Below, piece after piece: positions 18,697-27,847 of a stretch of DNA of 64,000 nt. Source of the DNA: Sphingomonadales bacterium. GTDB taxonomy: Bacteria > Pseudomonadota > Alphaproteobacteria > Sphingomonadales > Sphingomonadaceae. Each line of letters starts with the position of its first letter. Positions within the stretch are counted from its first letter, which is position 1. The stretch covers positions 124,001 through 188,000 of the forward strand of contig JAIXWO010000022.1 in NCBI GenBank assembly GCA_027491235.1. The letters are read 5' to 3'. The translations under genes and the position numbers were made by a program. Below the pieces are notes generated by a model. It saw only the letters and a program-made list of their open reading frames with translations, made no database searches and was not told the DNA's origin.

Positions 18697-19958
18697 GCAA
18701 CCTTGTCAGCCTCCTTGCGGCAGTGGGCATCGGCCTGCTGATCGGATTGGAGCGGGGCTGGCGGCAGCGCGATGAACATGCAGGCGGACGGATTGCGGGG
18801 ATAAGGACCTATGCGCTGCTGGCGCTGGGTGGTGCCCTGTCCGGTCTTTTGGCGCTGAATGTCTCGATCTGGTCTGGTCTGATCGGCATTGGGGGCATCA
18901 TCGTGGCGCTCTTGCTCGCCCACCGTGCGCGTCTTGCCGAAGCCGATGACAATGTTTCGGCCACCAATGTCGTCGTCAGCATTCTCACCGTATTGCTTGG
19001 GCTTGCGATGACGGCCGGCTTCCTGCGTGAGGCCATTGTCGTAGGCGGCGTGATGACGCTGATCCTCTCCATGCGGGAACAACTTCACGGCTGGCTCCGG
19101 ACGCTGAGTGCGGAAGATGTTCGCGCGGTTGCCATCTACGGCGCGATCACGCTCGTCGTGCTGCCTTTGCTGCCGGACAAGAATATCGGCCCTTATGCCG
19201 CGCTTAACCCGCGCAATCTTTGGCTTGTGGTCGTGTTTGTCACCGGCCTGTCCTTTGCAGGCTATTGGGCGGCAAAGAGGGTGGGCGATGCACAGGGCAC
19301 GATCATCGCCGCGGCCATTGGCGCGACCTATTCTTCAACGGCTGTGACGGCGGAACTCTCCCGCCGGTTGCGCAATGAACAGGAAGAGTCGCTGCCATTG
19401 CGGGCCGGAATTGCCGCTGCGACCGTGATGATGCCCGTCCGTGTGTCGGTGCTTGTTGCGGTCCTCCTCCCGAGTGCTCTGCTGCCTTTCCTCGCGATGG
19501 TGGGTCCTGCCATTGCTGTGGCGCTGCTCTTTGCAGCCTTGCTCTATTGGCGCGCACGGGGCGGTTCCAGCAAAGGGATAACTGCGCACCGCAACCCGTT
19601 TGATCTTTGGCCTGCCATCGGATTTGCCGCGCTGGTCGGCGTCATCGTGATCCTATCGCGCTGGACCATTGACCAATATGGCGGCCGGGGCGTCAGCCTC
19701 CTTATCGGTCTGACCGGACTATATGATGTTGATGCGGCGATCGTCACGGCGGTCAATCTGCCCAAGGGCCTGCTCGACACGTCATCGCTCGCAGCCCTTC
19801 TTGCACTGCCGGTTCTCGTGAATTCAGTCCTCAAGGCCGTTCTGGTGCCTGTGCTGGGAGGATTTTCCGCCGGACTGCGCGCTGCCATTCCCTTGATCGC
19901 CAGCGCGATATTGATTGCCATCGGCATTGCGCTCGTCAACGGGTTCCACTTCGCCTGA
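18693..19958 (+). CDS. MgtC/SapB-family membrane protein (DUF4010)
   Basis: A 421-residue polytopic membrane protein. The N-terminal part (AAVGIGLLIGLERGWRQR, then RIAGIRTYALLALGGALSG) matches the MgtC/SapB domain, and the C-terminal half (from about residue 180) the DUF4010 domain with roughly seven further helices. Its substrate or role is not established. I used a TTG start at 18693 that overlaps the proS stop (TTGA). An alternative start would lose the first conserved helix. Confidence 0.82.
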   Translation: MSNLVSLLAAVGIGLLIGLERGWRQRDEHAGGRIAGIRTYALLALGGALSGLLALNVSIWSGLIGIGGIIVALLLAHRARLAEADDNVSATNVVVSILTVLLGLAMTAGFLREAIVVGGVMTLILSMREQLHGWLRTLSAEDVRAVAIYGAITLVVLPLLPDKNIGPYAALNPRNLWLVVVFVTGLSFAGYWAAKRVGDAQGTIIAAAIGATYSSTAVTAELSRRLRNEQEESLPLRAGIAAATVMMPVRVSVLVAVLLPSALLPFLAMVGPAIAVALLFAALLYWRARGGSSKGITAHRNPFDLWPAIGFAALVGVIVILSRWTIDQYGGRGVSLLIGLTGLYDVDAAIVTAVNLPKGLLDTSSLAALLALPVLVNSVLKAVLVPVLGGFSAGLRAAIPLIASAILIAIGIALVNGFHFA

Positions 19959-20053
19959 TCGGTCGCAAACAGGGTGGCGGAGTGCGTCGGCACCCTCTAG
20001 ACAGGGCGCAATGATGGCGGGCCAGTGACCCGTTTCCGGGGGGAGTTTCTTTG

Positions 20054-21295
20054 ATGCAGCGTATTCTGATCGGGCTGGCCGGTATGGCCCTGATCCTGCT
20101 GATCGCTTTTGCTTTTTCGTCGAACCGTAAGGCGATCCGCCTGCGTGTTGTCAGCGCAGCCTTTGCGCTTCAGGCGGCAATTGCGGTGCTCGTGCTTTAT
20201 GTAGATGCGGGCAAGGCGGCGATCCAGGCGATGTCACACGGTGTCACCAATTTGCTCGGCTATGCGCAGGCGGGCATCGACTTCCTGTTCGGCAATCTCG
20301 CGAAGCCGGAATTAGGTGGATATTCCTTCGCCATTGCAGCACTGCCTGTCATCATCTTCTTCGCCAGCCTTGTGTCGATCCTCTATTATCTCGGCGTCAT
20401 GCAGTTCGTCGTGAAATGGCTCGGCGGCGGCATTCAGAAGATCACCGGCATCAGCAAGGTGGAGTCGCTGGGCGCGGCTGCCAACATCTTTGTCGGGCAA
20501 AGCGAAGCACCTTTGGTGATCCGGCCCTATCTGTCGGCGATGACCCCCGCACAGCTTTTCACGATCATGACGGTCGGCATGGCCGGTGTCGCGGGCACAA
20601 TCCTTGCAGCTTATGCGTCGATGCTCGGGCCAGAGCTTTTGCCCTATCTGCTTGCCGCGAGCTTCATGTCGGCGCCCGGCGGCATCCTGATGGCCAAGAT
20701 CATGCAGCCGGATGACCCTGCTGATGCGGGTAAGGAACCGGTGGTGGAAGGCCCGATCCGTTTTGGAGATGAGCAACCGGCCAATATCATTATGGCAGCG
20801 GCAGAGGGCGCGCAGACGGGCGTGCGTTTGGCCGTGGCCGTTGGGGCCATGGTGCTGGCGTTCGTGGCGCTTGTGGCGCTCGCCAATGGCCTGCTGGCTG
20901 GTGTGGGATCATGGGTCGGCTATCCTGATCTCAGCTTCCAGAAGATCGTCGGCGCAGTGTTCGCGCCCGTCATGTACATGCTCAACGTGCCGGCAAATGA
21001 CGCGATGACGGCCGGCGGCCTGTTTGGCACCAAGCTCGTCCTCAATGAATTCGTTGCCTTCACCCAGTTGGGCCCATTGAAGGAAACATTGGCACCTGCG
21101 ACGGTGGCGATTGTCACCTTTGCGCTGTGTGGCTTTGCCAATTTCAGCTCGATTGCGATCCAGATGGCGGTGACAGGCGGGCTGGCGCCCAATCAGCGCG
21201 CCGTGATCGCGCGGCTTGGGCTGAAGGCGCTGCTTGCGGGGAGCCTTGCGAACCTGATGAGCGCGGCGTTGGCCGGGCTGCTGATTACGGGATGA
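20054..21295 (+). CDS. Concentrative nucleoside transporter (NupC family)
   Basis: A 413-residue inner-membrane protein of the NupC/CNT family, which imports nucleosides by H+ or Na+ symport. Family motifs seen are AANIFVGQSEAPLVIRPYLS (the CNT signature), FTIMTVGMAGVAGTILAAY, SAPGGILMAKIM and the C-terminal ALCGFANFSSIAIQMAVTGG. I chose ATG 20054, with GGGGGGAG 10 nt upstream, over an adjacent TTG. It stands alone between DUF4010 and a convergent phosphatase. Confidence 0.95.
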   Translation: MQRILIGLAGMALILLIAFAFSSNRKAIRLRVVSAAFALQAAIAVLVLYVDAGKAAIQAMSHGVTNLLGYAQAGIDFLFGNLAKPELGGYSFAIAALPVIIFFASLVSILYYLGVMQFVVKWLGGGIQKITGISKVESLGAAANIFVGQSEAPLVIRPYLSAMTPAQLFTIMTVGMAGVAGTILAAYASMLGPELLPYLLAASFMSAPGGILMAKIMQPDDPADAGKEPVVEGPIRFGDEQPANIIMAAAEGAQTGVRLAVAVGAMVLAFVALVALANGLLAGVGSWVGYPDLSFQKIVGAVFAPVMYMLNVPANDAMTAGGLFGTKLVLNEFVAFTQLGPLKETLAPATVAIVTFALCGFANFSSIAIQMAVTGGLAPNQRAVIARLGLKALLAGSLANLMSAALAGLLITG

Positions 21296-21296
21296 C

Positions 21297-22058
21297 CTAA
21301 GTCGACAGATACCAGCGGTCGGTGCCTTCCAGCCCGATCGCGGTTAGTCTTCCGCTGGCATAGGCGCCAGTATCAATGCCGATGCGGTTGGCGCGCTCTT
21401 CCACCTCGTCGCGGATCGTATGGCCGTGGACGACCACAGCGCCGAAATCTGCGGCGGAGTCGATGAAATCACCGCGAATCCAGCGCAGATCTTTTTCATC
21501 CTGATCGTCGAGTGCGATGCCCGGGCGGACGCCCGCATGGGTGAAGAAATAATCGCCCAGTCGATATGCGGGGCGGAAAGCGCGGAGGAAGTCGATATGT
21601 GCCTTGGGCACGACACGCGTTGTGGCCTCGGTCACTTCGCCTAAATCCCAGCTGTCATATTGCTCGGCGGTGACGCCGTAGCTCAGCAGCGTCTCACGCC
21701 CGCCTGCGCGGTGGAAGGTGGCGGCTGTCGGTCGGTCGCCATCCCACACGCGGATCATGAGTTCCTCATGATTGCCTTTGATGAATACCGTCTCCGGCCT
21801 GGCGGCGGCCAACGCGATGGCGCGTTCTATGACCTGGCGGGACGCGGGGCCGCGGTCGGGCAGGTCGCCAAGGAAAAGGATCTGCGTTTCGACCGGCCCG
21901 CGCGCACCGTCGTCCGCTTCGATCTTGTCGATCAACGCGCCAAGCAGATCATCGCGTCCATGAATGTCGCCAATGGCATAGACCCGCTTCCCCGCCGGGA
22001 GTGCGGCAGGCGGCCGGGCAGGGCTTTCCTTGCGGGCGAAGAAACGTTTTAGAACCAT
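21297..22058 (-). CDS. Calcineurin-like serine/threonine phosphatase family protein
   Basis: A 253-residue metallophosphoesterase. The binuclear metal motifs are visible: VYAIGDIHGRDDLL, FLGDLPDRGPASRQVIE and FIKGNHEELMIRVWDGD, with a later His in FTHAGVRPGI and VVHGHTIRD. This is the PrpE / bis(5'-nucleosyl)-tetraphosphatase-like group; the natural substrate (phosphoprotein or dinucleotide) is not resolved. It converges on nupC with 1 nt between stops. Confidence 0.9.
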   Translation of the reverse strand: MVLKRFFARKESPARPPAALPAGKRVYAIGDIHGRDDLLGALIDKIEADDGARGPVETQILFLGDLPDRGPASRQVIERAIALAAARPETVFIKGNHEELMIRVWDGDRPTAATFHRAGGRETLLSYGVTAEQYDSWDLGEVTEATTRVVPKAHIDFLRAFRPAYRLGDYFFTHAGVRPGIALDDQDEKDLRWIRGDFIDSAADFGAVVVHGHTIRDEVEERANRIGIDTGAYASGRLTAIGLEGTDRWYLST

Positions 22059-22101
22059 GGGACGACTGCGATATAGTCGCTTTGGCTCCGAATGCCAGAT
22101 G

Positions 22102-22458
22102 TCAGGCGGGTTCGCGGTCCATCAAATCAGCAATGTCGATGTCCAGCCGTTCGATCAGGTTGCGCATACGCGGCCAGATTCGGTTCAGGAAGATATCGCG
22201 TTCCTGCACCTTCAGCGCCTTTACCGCGCCGGGTGCCACGAACATGCCCACGCCGCGCTTAACGAGGACATGGCCATCATCCTGCAGCGTTTGATAGGCC
22301 TTGGCGACAGTCAGCGGATTGGTGCCGGTCTGCGCCGCAAAGGCCCGGACGGAGGGCAATTGATCACCTTCGCCATACTTGCCCTCAATAATCTCAATGG
22401 CGAGCATCCCCCGCAAACGGAGGTAGACTGGGATTTCGTCGAAACTGGCTGCTGTCAT
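22102..22458 (-). CDS. GntR-family transcriptional regulator, YtrA type
   Basis: A 118-residue regulator made of one winged helix-turn-helix (about residues 10-75; EGDQLPSVRAFAAQTGTNPL then TVAKAYQTLQDDGHVLVKRG) and a short C-terminal helix pair (RIWPRMRNLIERLDI). This small two-helix tail is the YtrA subfamily, whose members usually repress adjacent ABC transporter genes. No ABC transporter is next to it here, so its target is unknown. It precedes the phosphatase by 43 nt on the same strand. Confidence 0.9.
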   Translation of the reverse strand: MTAASFDEIPVYLRLRGMLAIEIIEGKYGEGDQLPSVRAFAAQTGTNPLTVAKAYQTLQDDGHVLVKRGVGMFVAPGAVKALKVQERDIFLNRIWPRMRNLIERLDIDIADLMDREPA

Positions 22459-22507
22459 GCTAGCTTAATACACCAACGCACTCAGGGAGTCACGTCCAAA
22501 AAATGGG

Positions 22508-23083
22508 TTAACCCTGCCAGTGGCTGATGACGTCTGATGGCATGGGGCGGGGTCGCTCCTCTAGATCGCGGGAAGGCGAGCCAATGAAGATGAACCCGGC
22601 AATGCGTTCCTCCGTAGACCCGAAGGCATCACGGACTTGATCTGAATAGGTCGGCCAGCCGGTCAACCAGCCACCGACAAAACCTTGAGCGTGGACCGCA
22701 TTGAGCAACTGCATACAGGCCGCGCCGACGGAGAGCTCCTGCTCCCAAAGCGGTATCTTGCTCGCCTTCGGGCTCGACAGAGCGACGACCAGCGCCGGGG
22801 CCTGATGCGCGAACTGCTCCATGGCTTCGATCTCAAGGCGTCCTGCTTCCGGCTTTTCAGCGCGATAGGCATCGACGAGGAGGGTCGAGAGCCGGTCCCG
22901 CTGGTCCGCACCGACCACCACAAAGCGCCAGGGCGCCAGCTTGCCATGGTCCGGCACGCGGGTTGCGGCGGCAAGAATAGCGCCCATCTGCGCTGCGTCC
23001 GGCCCCGGTGCGACCATGTCACGCGGCTTGCCCGACCGGCGGGAGAGGAGGAGGTTGAGCGGGGAGGAGGTGTCGTTGAACAT
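22508..23083 (-). CDS. Nitroreductase family protein
   Basis: A 191-residue FMN-dependent nitroreductase-fold protein. Seen are the family start LLLSRRSGKPRDMVAPGPD, the FMN-binding RVPDHGKLAPWRFVVV and the C-terminal EERIAGFIFIGSP. It matches the YdjA-like small subgroup. The frame is open further upstream, but the start at 23083 (MFNDTSSPLNLLLSRRSG) is the first to give the family N-terminus, with GGAGG-type sequences upstream. Confidence 0.9.
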   Translation of the reverse strand: MFNDTSSPLNLLLSRRSGKPRDMVAPGPDAAQMGAILAAATRVPDHGKLAPWRFVVVGADQRDRLSTLLVDAYRAEKPEAGRLEIEAMEQFAHQAPALVVALSSPKASKIPLWEQELSVGAACMQLLNAVHAQGFVGGWLTGWPTYSDQVRDAFGSTEERIAGFIFIGSPSRDLEERPRPMPSDVISHWQG

Positions 23084-23124
23084 AGGAGCGCCGCTATCAG
23101 CCGGGGGCGGGTGGGGCAAGCGGG

Positions 23125-23538
23125 CTATTGGTCCGTTCCCTTCGCCTTCCCCCATTGCCGCGCGACGGTGTAGCCGAGATAGCCGGTGCCGAAGAGCGTC
23201 CAGAGCGGTTCGGGGATGCCGCCGAGATAGGCGTTCATGCCTGCGGCGATGTTCTTTGCCATTTCGGGTTGGGTGGCTGCGATCAGGCCCATGGGGATGG
23301 CCCAGAGGATGATGGCGTACATGACATAGAGGAAGCTTGGCCGCGCGCGGCTGGTCCATGGGTCGGTGGACCCGGCTTCGGCGATGATCGCCGACATCTG
23401 CACGCGGACGGCCTCAAGCTCTTGCGATCCTTGCAGTTTGAGCAGCTCCAGCTTCGCCGCATCACGGGCGCGGGGGTCTAGAATGATCTTGTCGATCAGC
23501 TTGGTAAGGGGCGCAATCAGCCCGTCGAGAAGGGACAT
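23125..23538 (-). CDS. Phage/GTA-type holin (3TM holin family)
   Basis: A 137-residue protein that begins MSLLDGLIAPLTKLIDKI, continues with a charged amphipathic helix (LDPRARDAAKLELLKLQG) and has membrane segments about residues 70-90 (FLYVMYAIILWAIPMGLIA) and 105-127 (LWTLFGTGYLGYTVARQW). This matches the 3TM holin family named for gene-transfer-agent release. Holins make the inner-membrane hole that lets an endolysin reach the wall. No endolysin, capsid or other phage gene lies nearby, so it is an orphan copy. I am sure of the family resemblance, much less of a lysis role. Confidence 0.82.
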   Translation of the reverse strand: MSLLDGLIAPLTKLIDKIILDPRARDAAKLELLKLQGSQELEAVRVQMSAIIAEAGSTDPWTSRARPSFLYVMYAIILWAIPMGLIAATQPEMAKNIAAGMNAYLGGIPEPLWTLFGTGYLGYTVARQWGKAKGTDQ

Positions 23539-23630
23539 GGCAACGACTCCGAATCTGGGGGGAAGGATTCAGGTATAACCAAATAGGTTCAAAAAGTCAA
23601 GTTGAACGTAACCAGTGCTAAACACCCCCC

Positions 23631-23698
23631 GTTCGTCCCGAGCGAAGTCGAGGGACACAGGCGCCGCGTCAGGTGTCTCGACTTCGCTCGACAGGAAC
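23631..23698. repeat. REP-like palindromic intergenic repeat
   Basis: An imperfect inverted repeat: the arm GTTCGTCCCGAGCGAAGTCG at 23631 and onward is mirrored by CGACTTCGCTCGACAGGAAC ending at 23698, with a 14-nt centre. The core GAGCGAAGTCGAG is a sequence often repeated between genes in sphingomonads. It fills the gap between the holin and DUF885 genes, both on the minus strand, and could act as a transcript-stabilising or terminating hairpin for the DUF885 mRNA. Confidence 0.75.
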
Positions 23699-23711
23699 CG
23701 GATCAGGTGGC

Positions 23712-25460
23712 CTAAGCCCTTGCCTTCTCCGCCGAAATCCAGCGATCGATCGCCTGTTCCAGCACATCAAGCGGCACCGCACCTTGCGCCAGAACAGCGT
23801 CGTGGAAGCGACGCAGGTCGAACTTCGGGCCGAGTGCCGCGGTTGCCTTAGCGCGCAACTCCCGCAGCTTGATCTCGCCGATCTTGTAGCCGAGCGCCTG
23901 TCCGGGCCAGGAAATGTAGCGGTTGACCTCCGCCTCAATATTCGCGGCGGAAAGCGCGCTGTTGTCGGTCATGAACTTGATCGCCTGCGCCTTGGTCCAT
24001 CCCTTGGAATGCATGCCGGTGTCGACGACGAGACGACAGGCGCGCCACATTTCGTAGGACAGGCGGCCCATCATCTTTTCGGGCGTGTCGTACAGGCTCA
24101 TTTCTTCGCCCAGATACTCGGAATAGAGGCCCCAGCCTTCGCCATAGGCGGTGAACCATGCCGCGTGCTTGCGGAAATCGGGCATGTCGATTTCTTGCTG
24201 CAACGCGCCTTGGAAATGGTGGCCGGGCACCGCTTCATGCGCGGTCAACGCGGGCAGCTCGTAGATGGGCCGCTGGTCCAGCTTGGATGTGTTGACGTAG
24301 TAGAACCCCGCAATGCCAGAGGCGAGTGAGCCGGGGCTGTAATAGGCCGTGGTCGTCGTTTCCGCCGTTTCCTTGGGGATTTCCTTCAAGCCGTAGGTGA
24401 GGCGTGGCAGCTTTCCGAAATATTGCGGCAACATGCCGTCGATCAGTTTCGCCTGACGCGCGGCGGCCTCCATCAGCTCTTCGGGGGATTTGGCGTAGTA
24501 AGTCGGGTCACTGCGCAGCTTGGCGATGAAGCTCTGCCGGTCGGCATAGCCCGCTTGCTTGGCCACTGTGTCCATCCGGGTGAGGATGCGCGCAACTTCA
24601 CTCAACCCAATGTCATGGATTTGCGCGGGTGTCAGGTCCGTCGTCGTGTGGGACCGGGCTTGGAAGGCGTAATAGTCTTTGCCACCAGGTTGATAAGACA
24701 CGCCCACCTTTGCGGCGCATTTTGGCTTATACTCCTTCACGTAAAAGTCCGAGAATTGCTGATAGGCCGGCGTCAGAACGTCGCGGATGATGCGCAGGCC
24801 TTCTGCTTTCATCGCGGCCCAATCAGCGTCGCTGACATCATTGGGTTTGTTGCGCTTGAAGGGCTCGTAAAAACGCGTGTCCTCAGGCTTTCCGGCAATG
24901 GCGCCGGTGATGGTCGTCTCAAACCCGTTCATCGCCTCACAGGGCTGGACAAAACCCTTGGCAATCGCCTGCCGCGTGATGGAAATGATGTCGGCATTGA
25001 TCTTCGGAAACTGCGGAAGGCGCGTCAGATAGCTGCGGTAATCCGCTGCGGTGTAGAGCGGCACATAAGACCCGAGATCGGCAAAGCCCTGATGCGGGCT
25101 GGAATAGGTCGTGAACAGCATGAGCCGCTGGCCGAAGCGGTTGCTCTCAATCTGCTCGCTCAGGATGCGGGAGAGAACGCCCTTATTGGCCCGGTCGGCA
25201 TCGGTCAGTCCGGCATCGGGGATCGCCTTTAACCGATCGAGGAGAGCTTGCGCTTCCGCTGCGGATTTGTCGCGGGCGGCAAGGCTATAGTCAGAGAGCT
25301 TATCATCATAGTCACGCACGCCAAGCGAGGACGCCGCCGTCGGGTTCTCCTTCAGGAACCAGGCCCAATGATCGGCGATGACTGTCTTTAGATCGTCCGA
25401 TGGGGCCGCGAGTGCCGGGCTTGAAACCGTCAGTAACAGGGCAAGGGCAAATTTCCGCAT
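23712..25460 (-). CDS. DUF885 family zinc metallopeptidase, exported
   Basis: A 582-residue protein with a Sec signal peptide (MRKFALALLLTVSSPALAAP) and the DUF885 domain over its whole length. The metal site motif is ALTAHEAVPGHHFQGALQ at about residue 400; the family is thought to contain periplasmic peptidases. The C-terminal GQALGYKIGEIKLRELRAKA is conserved in it. The open frame begins further 5' at 25523, but the signal peptide and a GGAGAACATC ribosome-binding context fix the start at 25460. It faces away from the prolyl oligopeptidase, with a shared 113-nt promoter region. Confidence 0.9.
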   Translation of the reverse strand: MRKFALALLLTVSSPALAAPSDDLKTVIADHWAWFLKENPTAASSLGVRDYDDKLSDYSLAARDKSAAEAQALLDRLKAIPDAGLTDADRANKGVLSRILSEQIESNRFGQRLMLFTTYSSPHQGFADLGSYVPLYTAADYRSYLTRLPQFPKINADIISITRQAIAKGFVQPCEAMNGFETTITGAIAGKPEDTRFYEPFKRNKPNDVSDADWAAMKAEGLRIIRDVLTPAYQQFSDFYVKEYKPKCAAKVGVSYQPGGKDYYAFQARSHTTTDLTPAQIHDIGLSEVARILTRMDTVAKQAGYADRQSFIAKLRSDPTYYAKSPEELMEAAARQAKLIDGMLPQYFGKLPRLTYGLKEIPKETAETTTTAYYSPGSLASGIAGFYYVNTSKLDQRPIYELPALTAHEAVPGHHFQGALQQEIDMPDFRKHAAWFTAYGEGWGLYSEYLGEEMSLYDTPEKMMGRLSYEMWRACRLVVDTGMHSKGWTKAQAIKFMTDNSALSAANIEAEVNRYISWPGQALGYKIGEIKLRELRAKATAALGPKFDLRRFHDAVLAQGAVPLDVLEQAIDRWISAEKARA

Positions 25461-25573
25461 GATGTTCTCCTCTGATGTCAACTTCGTCCAAAGCGCGCGC
25501 GCTTGCAATGGCTTGCCTGTCACCTCTACACCGCGCGTAATGATCCATATTGTTGCGTAAGGAGCCTCCGCAG

Positions 25574-27721
25574 ATGCGGCGTATATCGATGATGATACTG
25601 TCTTTAGCGGCGACGGCCGCCAGCGCGGGCACCGTCCCCGGCCAGCCCAAGCCTGATTATCCGCACACCCGCAGCGACGGCATTGTCGAAACCCAGTTCG
25701 GGGAAAAAGTGGCAGACCCCTATCGCTGGCTTGAGAATGACGTGCGCAACGATGCCGAAGTCCGCAACTGGGTTGACCAGCAGAACAAGCTGACAGGATC
25801 GTATTTGGAGACGTTGCCGGGTCGGGACATCTTCGCCTCCCGCCTGAAGCAGCTCTTCAATTTCCAGCGCATGGGCACGCCACGCAAAGCAGGTGAGAAT
25901 TATTTCTACACCCGTAATGATGGATTGCAGAACCAGTCGGTCCTGATGGTGCAGCAGGGGGTGAGCGGGACGCCAAAGCTGCTGATTGATCCCAATGCTT
26001 GGGCCAAAGACGGCGCGACGGCGCTGGCCGAATGGCAGCCGTCTCCCAATGGGCGTTATCTGGCCTATGCCGTGCAGGATGGCGGAACCGACTGGCGTAC
26101 CTTGCGCGTCATCGATGCGGAGACAGGCGCAGCGCTTGAAGATGACATCAAATGGGTCAAATTCTCCAACATTGCCTGGACCAAGGACAATGCGGGTTTC
26201 TTCTATTCGCGCTTTGCAGAGCCGAAAAAGGGCGCCGCCTTCCAGTCGCTGAATACCAACCAGCAGGTCTGGTATCACAAGGTCGGGACGCAGCAGGCCG
26301 AGGATCGGCTTGTCTACCAAACGCCGGACCGGCCGCTGCTCGGCCATTCGGCGGAAGTCACGGATGACGGGCGCTATATCCTCATCACGTCGTCGGGCGG
26401 TACTGATGAGCGCTACGAACTGACCGTGGGTTCGCTCGACGCCAAGCAAGGCCTGAGCAAGGCTGTGAAGTTCAAGAAGCTGGTTGGCGGGCTGGACTAT
26501 GAATGGCAATTGGCGGGCTCGGTTGGGCCGACATTCTATTTCCGCACCAATCGCGCCGCGCCGCGTGGGCAGATTGTGACTCTGAACGTTGAAAAGCCGC
26601 GCCTTGCGCCTGCGACCGTCATTGCAGAGACCGGGGATGCGATGGTCGGCGCCTCGCTCGTCGGCAACCGGCTAATCGTAGCCTATCTGGGCGATGCCCG
26701 GTCCGAAGCTGAATTGCGCGAATTGGACGGGCGTCTGGTGTCGACCATCCCGCTGCCCTCTATCGGAACAGCCGCTGGCTTCGGCGGGTCGGGCGGTGAT
26801 CCCGAAACCTTCTACACCTTCTCCAGCTTTGCGGTGCCGCCTTCGGTCTATCGCTACAACACCGCCACCGGGAAAGCAGAGTTGTTCTTCCAGCCCAAGG
26901 TTGCGTTTGACCCTGCCGACTATGTGACCGATCAGGTCTTCTACACCTCAAAGGACGGCACCCGCATTCCGATGTACATCGTGAAGCGCAAGGATACGCC
27001 CGCCGGCGCGCCCACGATCCTTTATGGATATGGCGGGTTCAACATCTCGCAGACACCCACTTTTGCGCCGACGCGTCTGGCCTGGCTGGAACAGGGCGGG
27101 GTGCTGGCGGTGGCTAATCTGCGTGGCGGTGGTGAGTATGGGAAGGAATGGCACGACGCCGGTCGCCTCGCCCGCAAGCAGAATGTGTTCGATGATTTTA
27201 TCGCAGCGGGCGACTACCTCATCGCCAATAACATCTCGGCCAAGGGCAAGCTGGCCATTGAGGGGCGCTCAAATGGCGGCCTTTTGGTTGGCGTGGTCGT
27301 CAACCAGCGGCCCGATCTGTTTGCAGCCGCCATCCCCGCTGTGGGCGTGATGGATATGCTGCGCTTCAATCGCTTCACCGCCGGTCGCTATTGGGTCGAT
27401 GATTATGGAGATCCAGGCAAGGAGGCGGACTTCAAGGTGCTGCGGTCCTATTCGCCCTATCACAACATTACGCCCGGAAAGGAATATCCCGCCATCCTCG
27501 TGACGACGGCAGACACTGATGACCGCGTCGTGCCGGGCCATAGCTTCAAGTACACAGCGCAGCTGCAGGCATCGGACATCGGCACCAAGCCGCACCTCAT
27601 CCGAATTGAGACGCGGGCAGGGCATGGCTCCGGCAAGCCGACCGACAAGATCATTTCAGAAACGGCCGATCTTTGGTCGTTCGTTGCGAAATGGACCGGG
27701 CTGGAGGTGCGCCCGCGCTAA
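25574..27721 (+). CDS. Prolyl oligopeptidase (S9A), exported
   Basis: A 715-residue serine peptidase that cleaves short peptides after proline. The N-terminal propeller domain runs about residues 80-420 and the alpha/beta-hydrolase domain follows. The catalytic Ser is in IEGRSNGGLLVGVV, the Asp in TTADTDDRVVPGHSFKY and the His in ETRAGHGSGKPTDK. The N-terminus MRRISMMILSLAATAASAG looks like a signal peptide, so it should act in the periplasm. I chose ATG 25574 (AAGGAG 9 nt upstream) over a TTG at 25550. Facing the exported DUF885 peptidase across one promoter region suggests a shared peptide-scavenging role. Confidence 0.95.
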   Translation: MRRISMMILSLAATAASAGTVPGQPKPDYPHTRSDGIVETQFGEKVADPYRWLENDVRNDAEVRNWVDQQNKLTGSYLETLPGRDIFASRLKQLFNFQRMGTPRKAGENYFYTRNDGLQNQSVLMVQQGVSGTPKLLIDPNAWAKDGATALAEWQPSPNGRYLAYAVQDGGTDWRTLRVIDAETGAALEDDIKWVKFSNIAWTKDNAGFFYSRFAEPKKGAAFQSLNTNQQVWYHKVGTQQAEDRLVYQTPDRPLLGHSAEVTDDGRYILITSSGGTDERYELTVGSLDAKQGLSKAVKFKKLVGGLDYEWQLAGSVGPTFYFRTNRAAPRGQIVTLNVEKPRLAPATVIAETGDAMVGASLVGNRLIVAYLGDARSEAELRELDGRLVSTIPLPSIGTAAGFGGSGGDPETFYTFSSFAVPPSVYRYNTATGKAELFFQPKVAFDPADYVTDQVFYTSKDGTRIPMYIVKRKDTPAGAPTILYGYGGFNISQTPTFAPTRLAWLEQGGVLAVANLRGGGEYGKEWHDAGRLARKQNVFDDFIAAGDYLIANNISAKGKLAIEGRSNGGLLVGVVVNQRPDLFAAAIPAVGVMDMLRFNRFTAGRYWVDDYGDPGKEADFKVLRSYSPYHNITPGKEYPAILVTTADTDDRVVPGHSFKYTAQLQASDIGTKPHLIRIETRAGHGSGKPTDKIISETADLWSFVAKWTGLEVRPR

Positions 27722-27847
27722 GCGCCTCTTGGCCGGAGGAAATTCCTGAACCTGCGACTACAAACCGGTTCAGCAAGTTGTCATCGCGCGATTCGCATAG
27801 TCGTTTCTGCCGACGCTTGATTGTCGGCCATGTGATGGAGACGATGT

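Noticed and set aside
23125-23538. A prophage at the holin gene
   Set aside because: Neighbours are a nitroreductase and a metallopeptidase; there are no structural, integrase or lysin genes and no attachment-site repeats.
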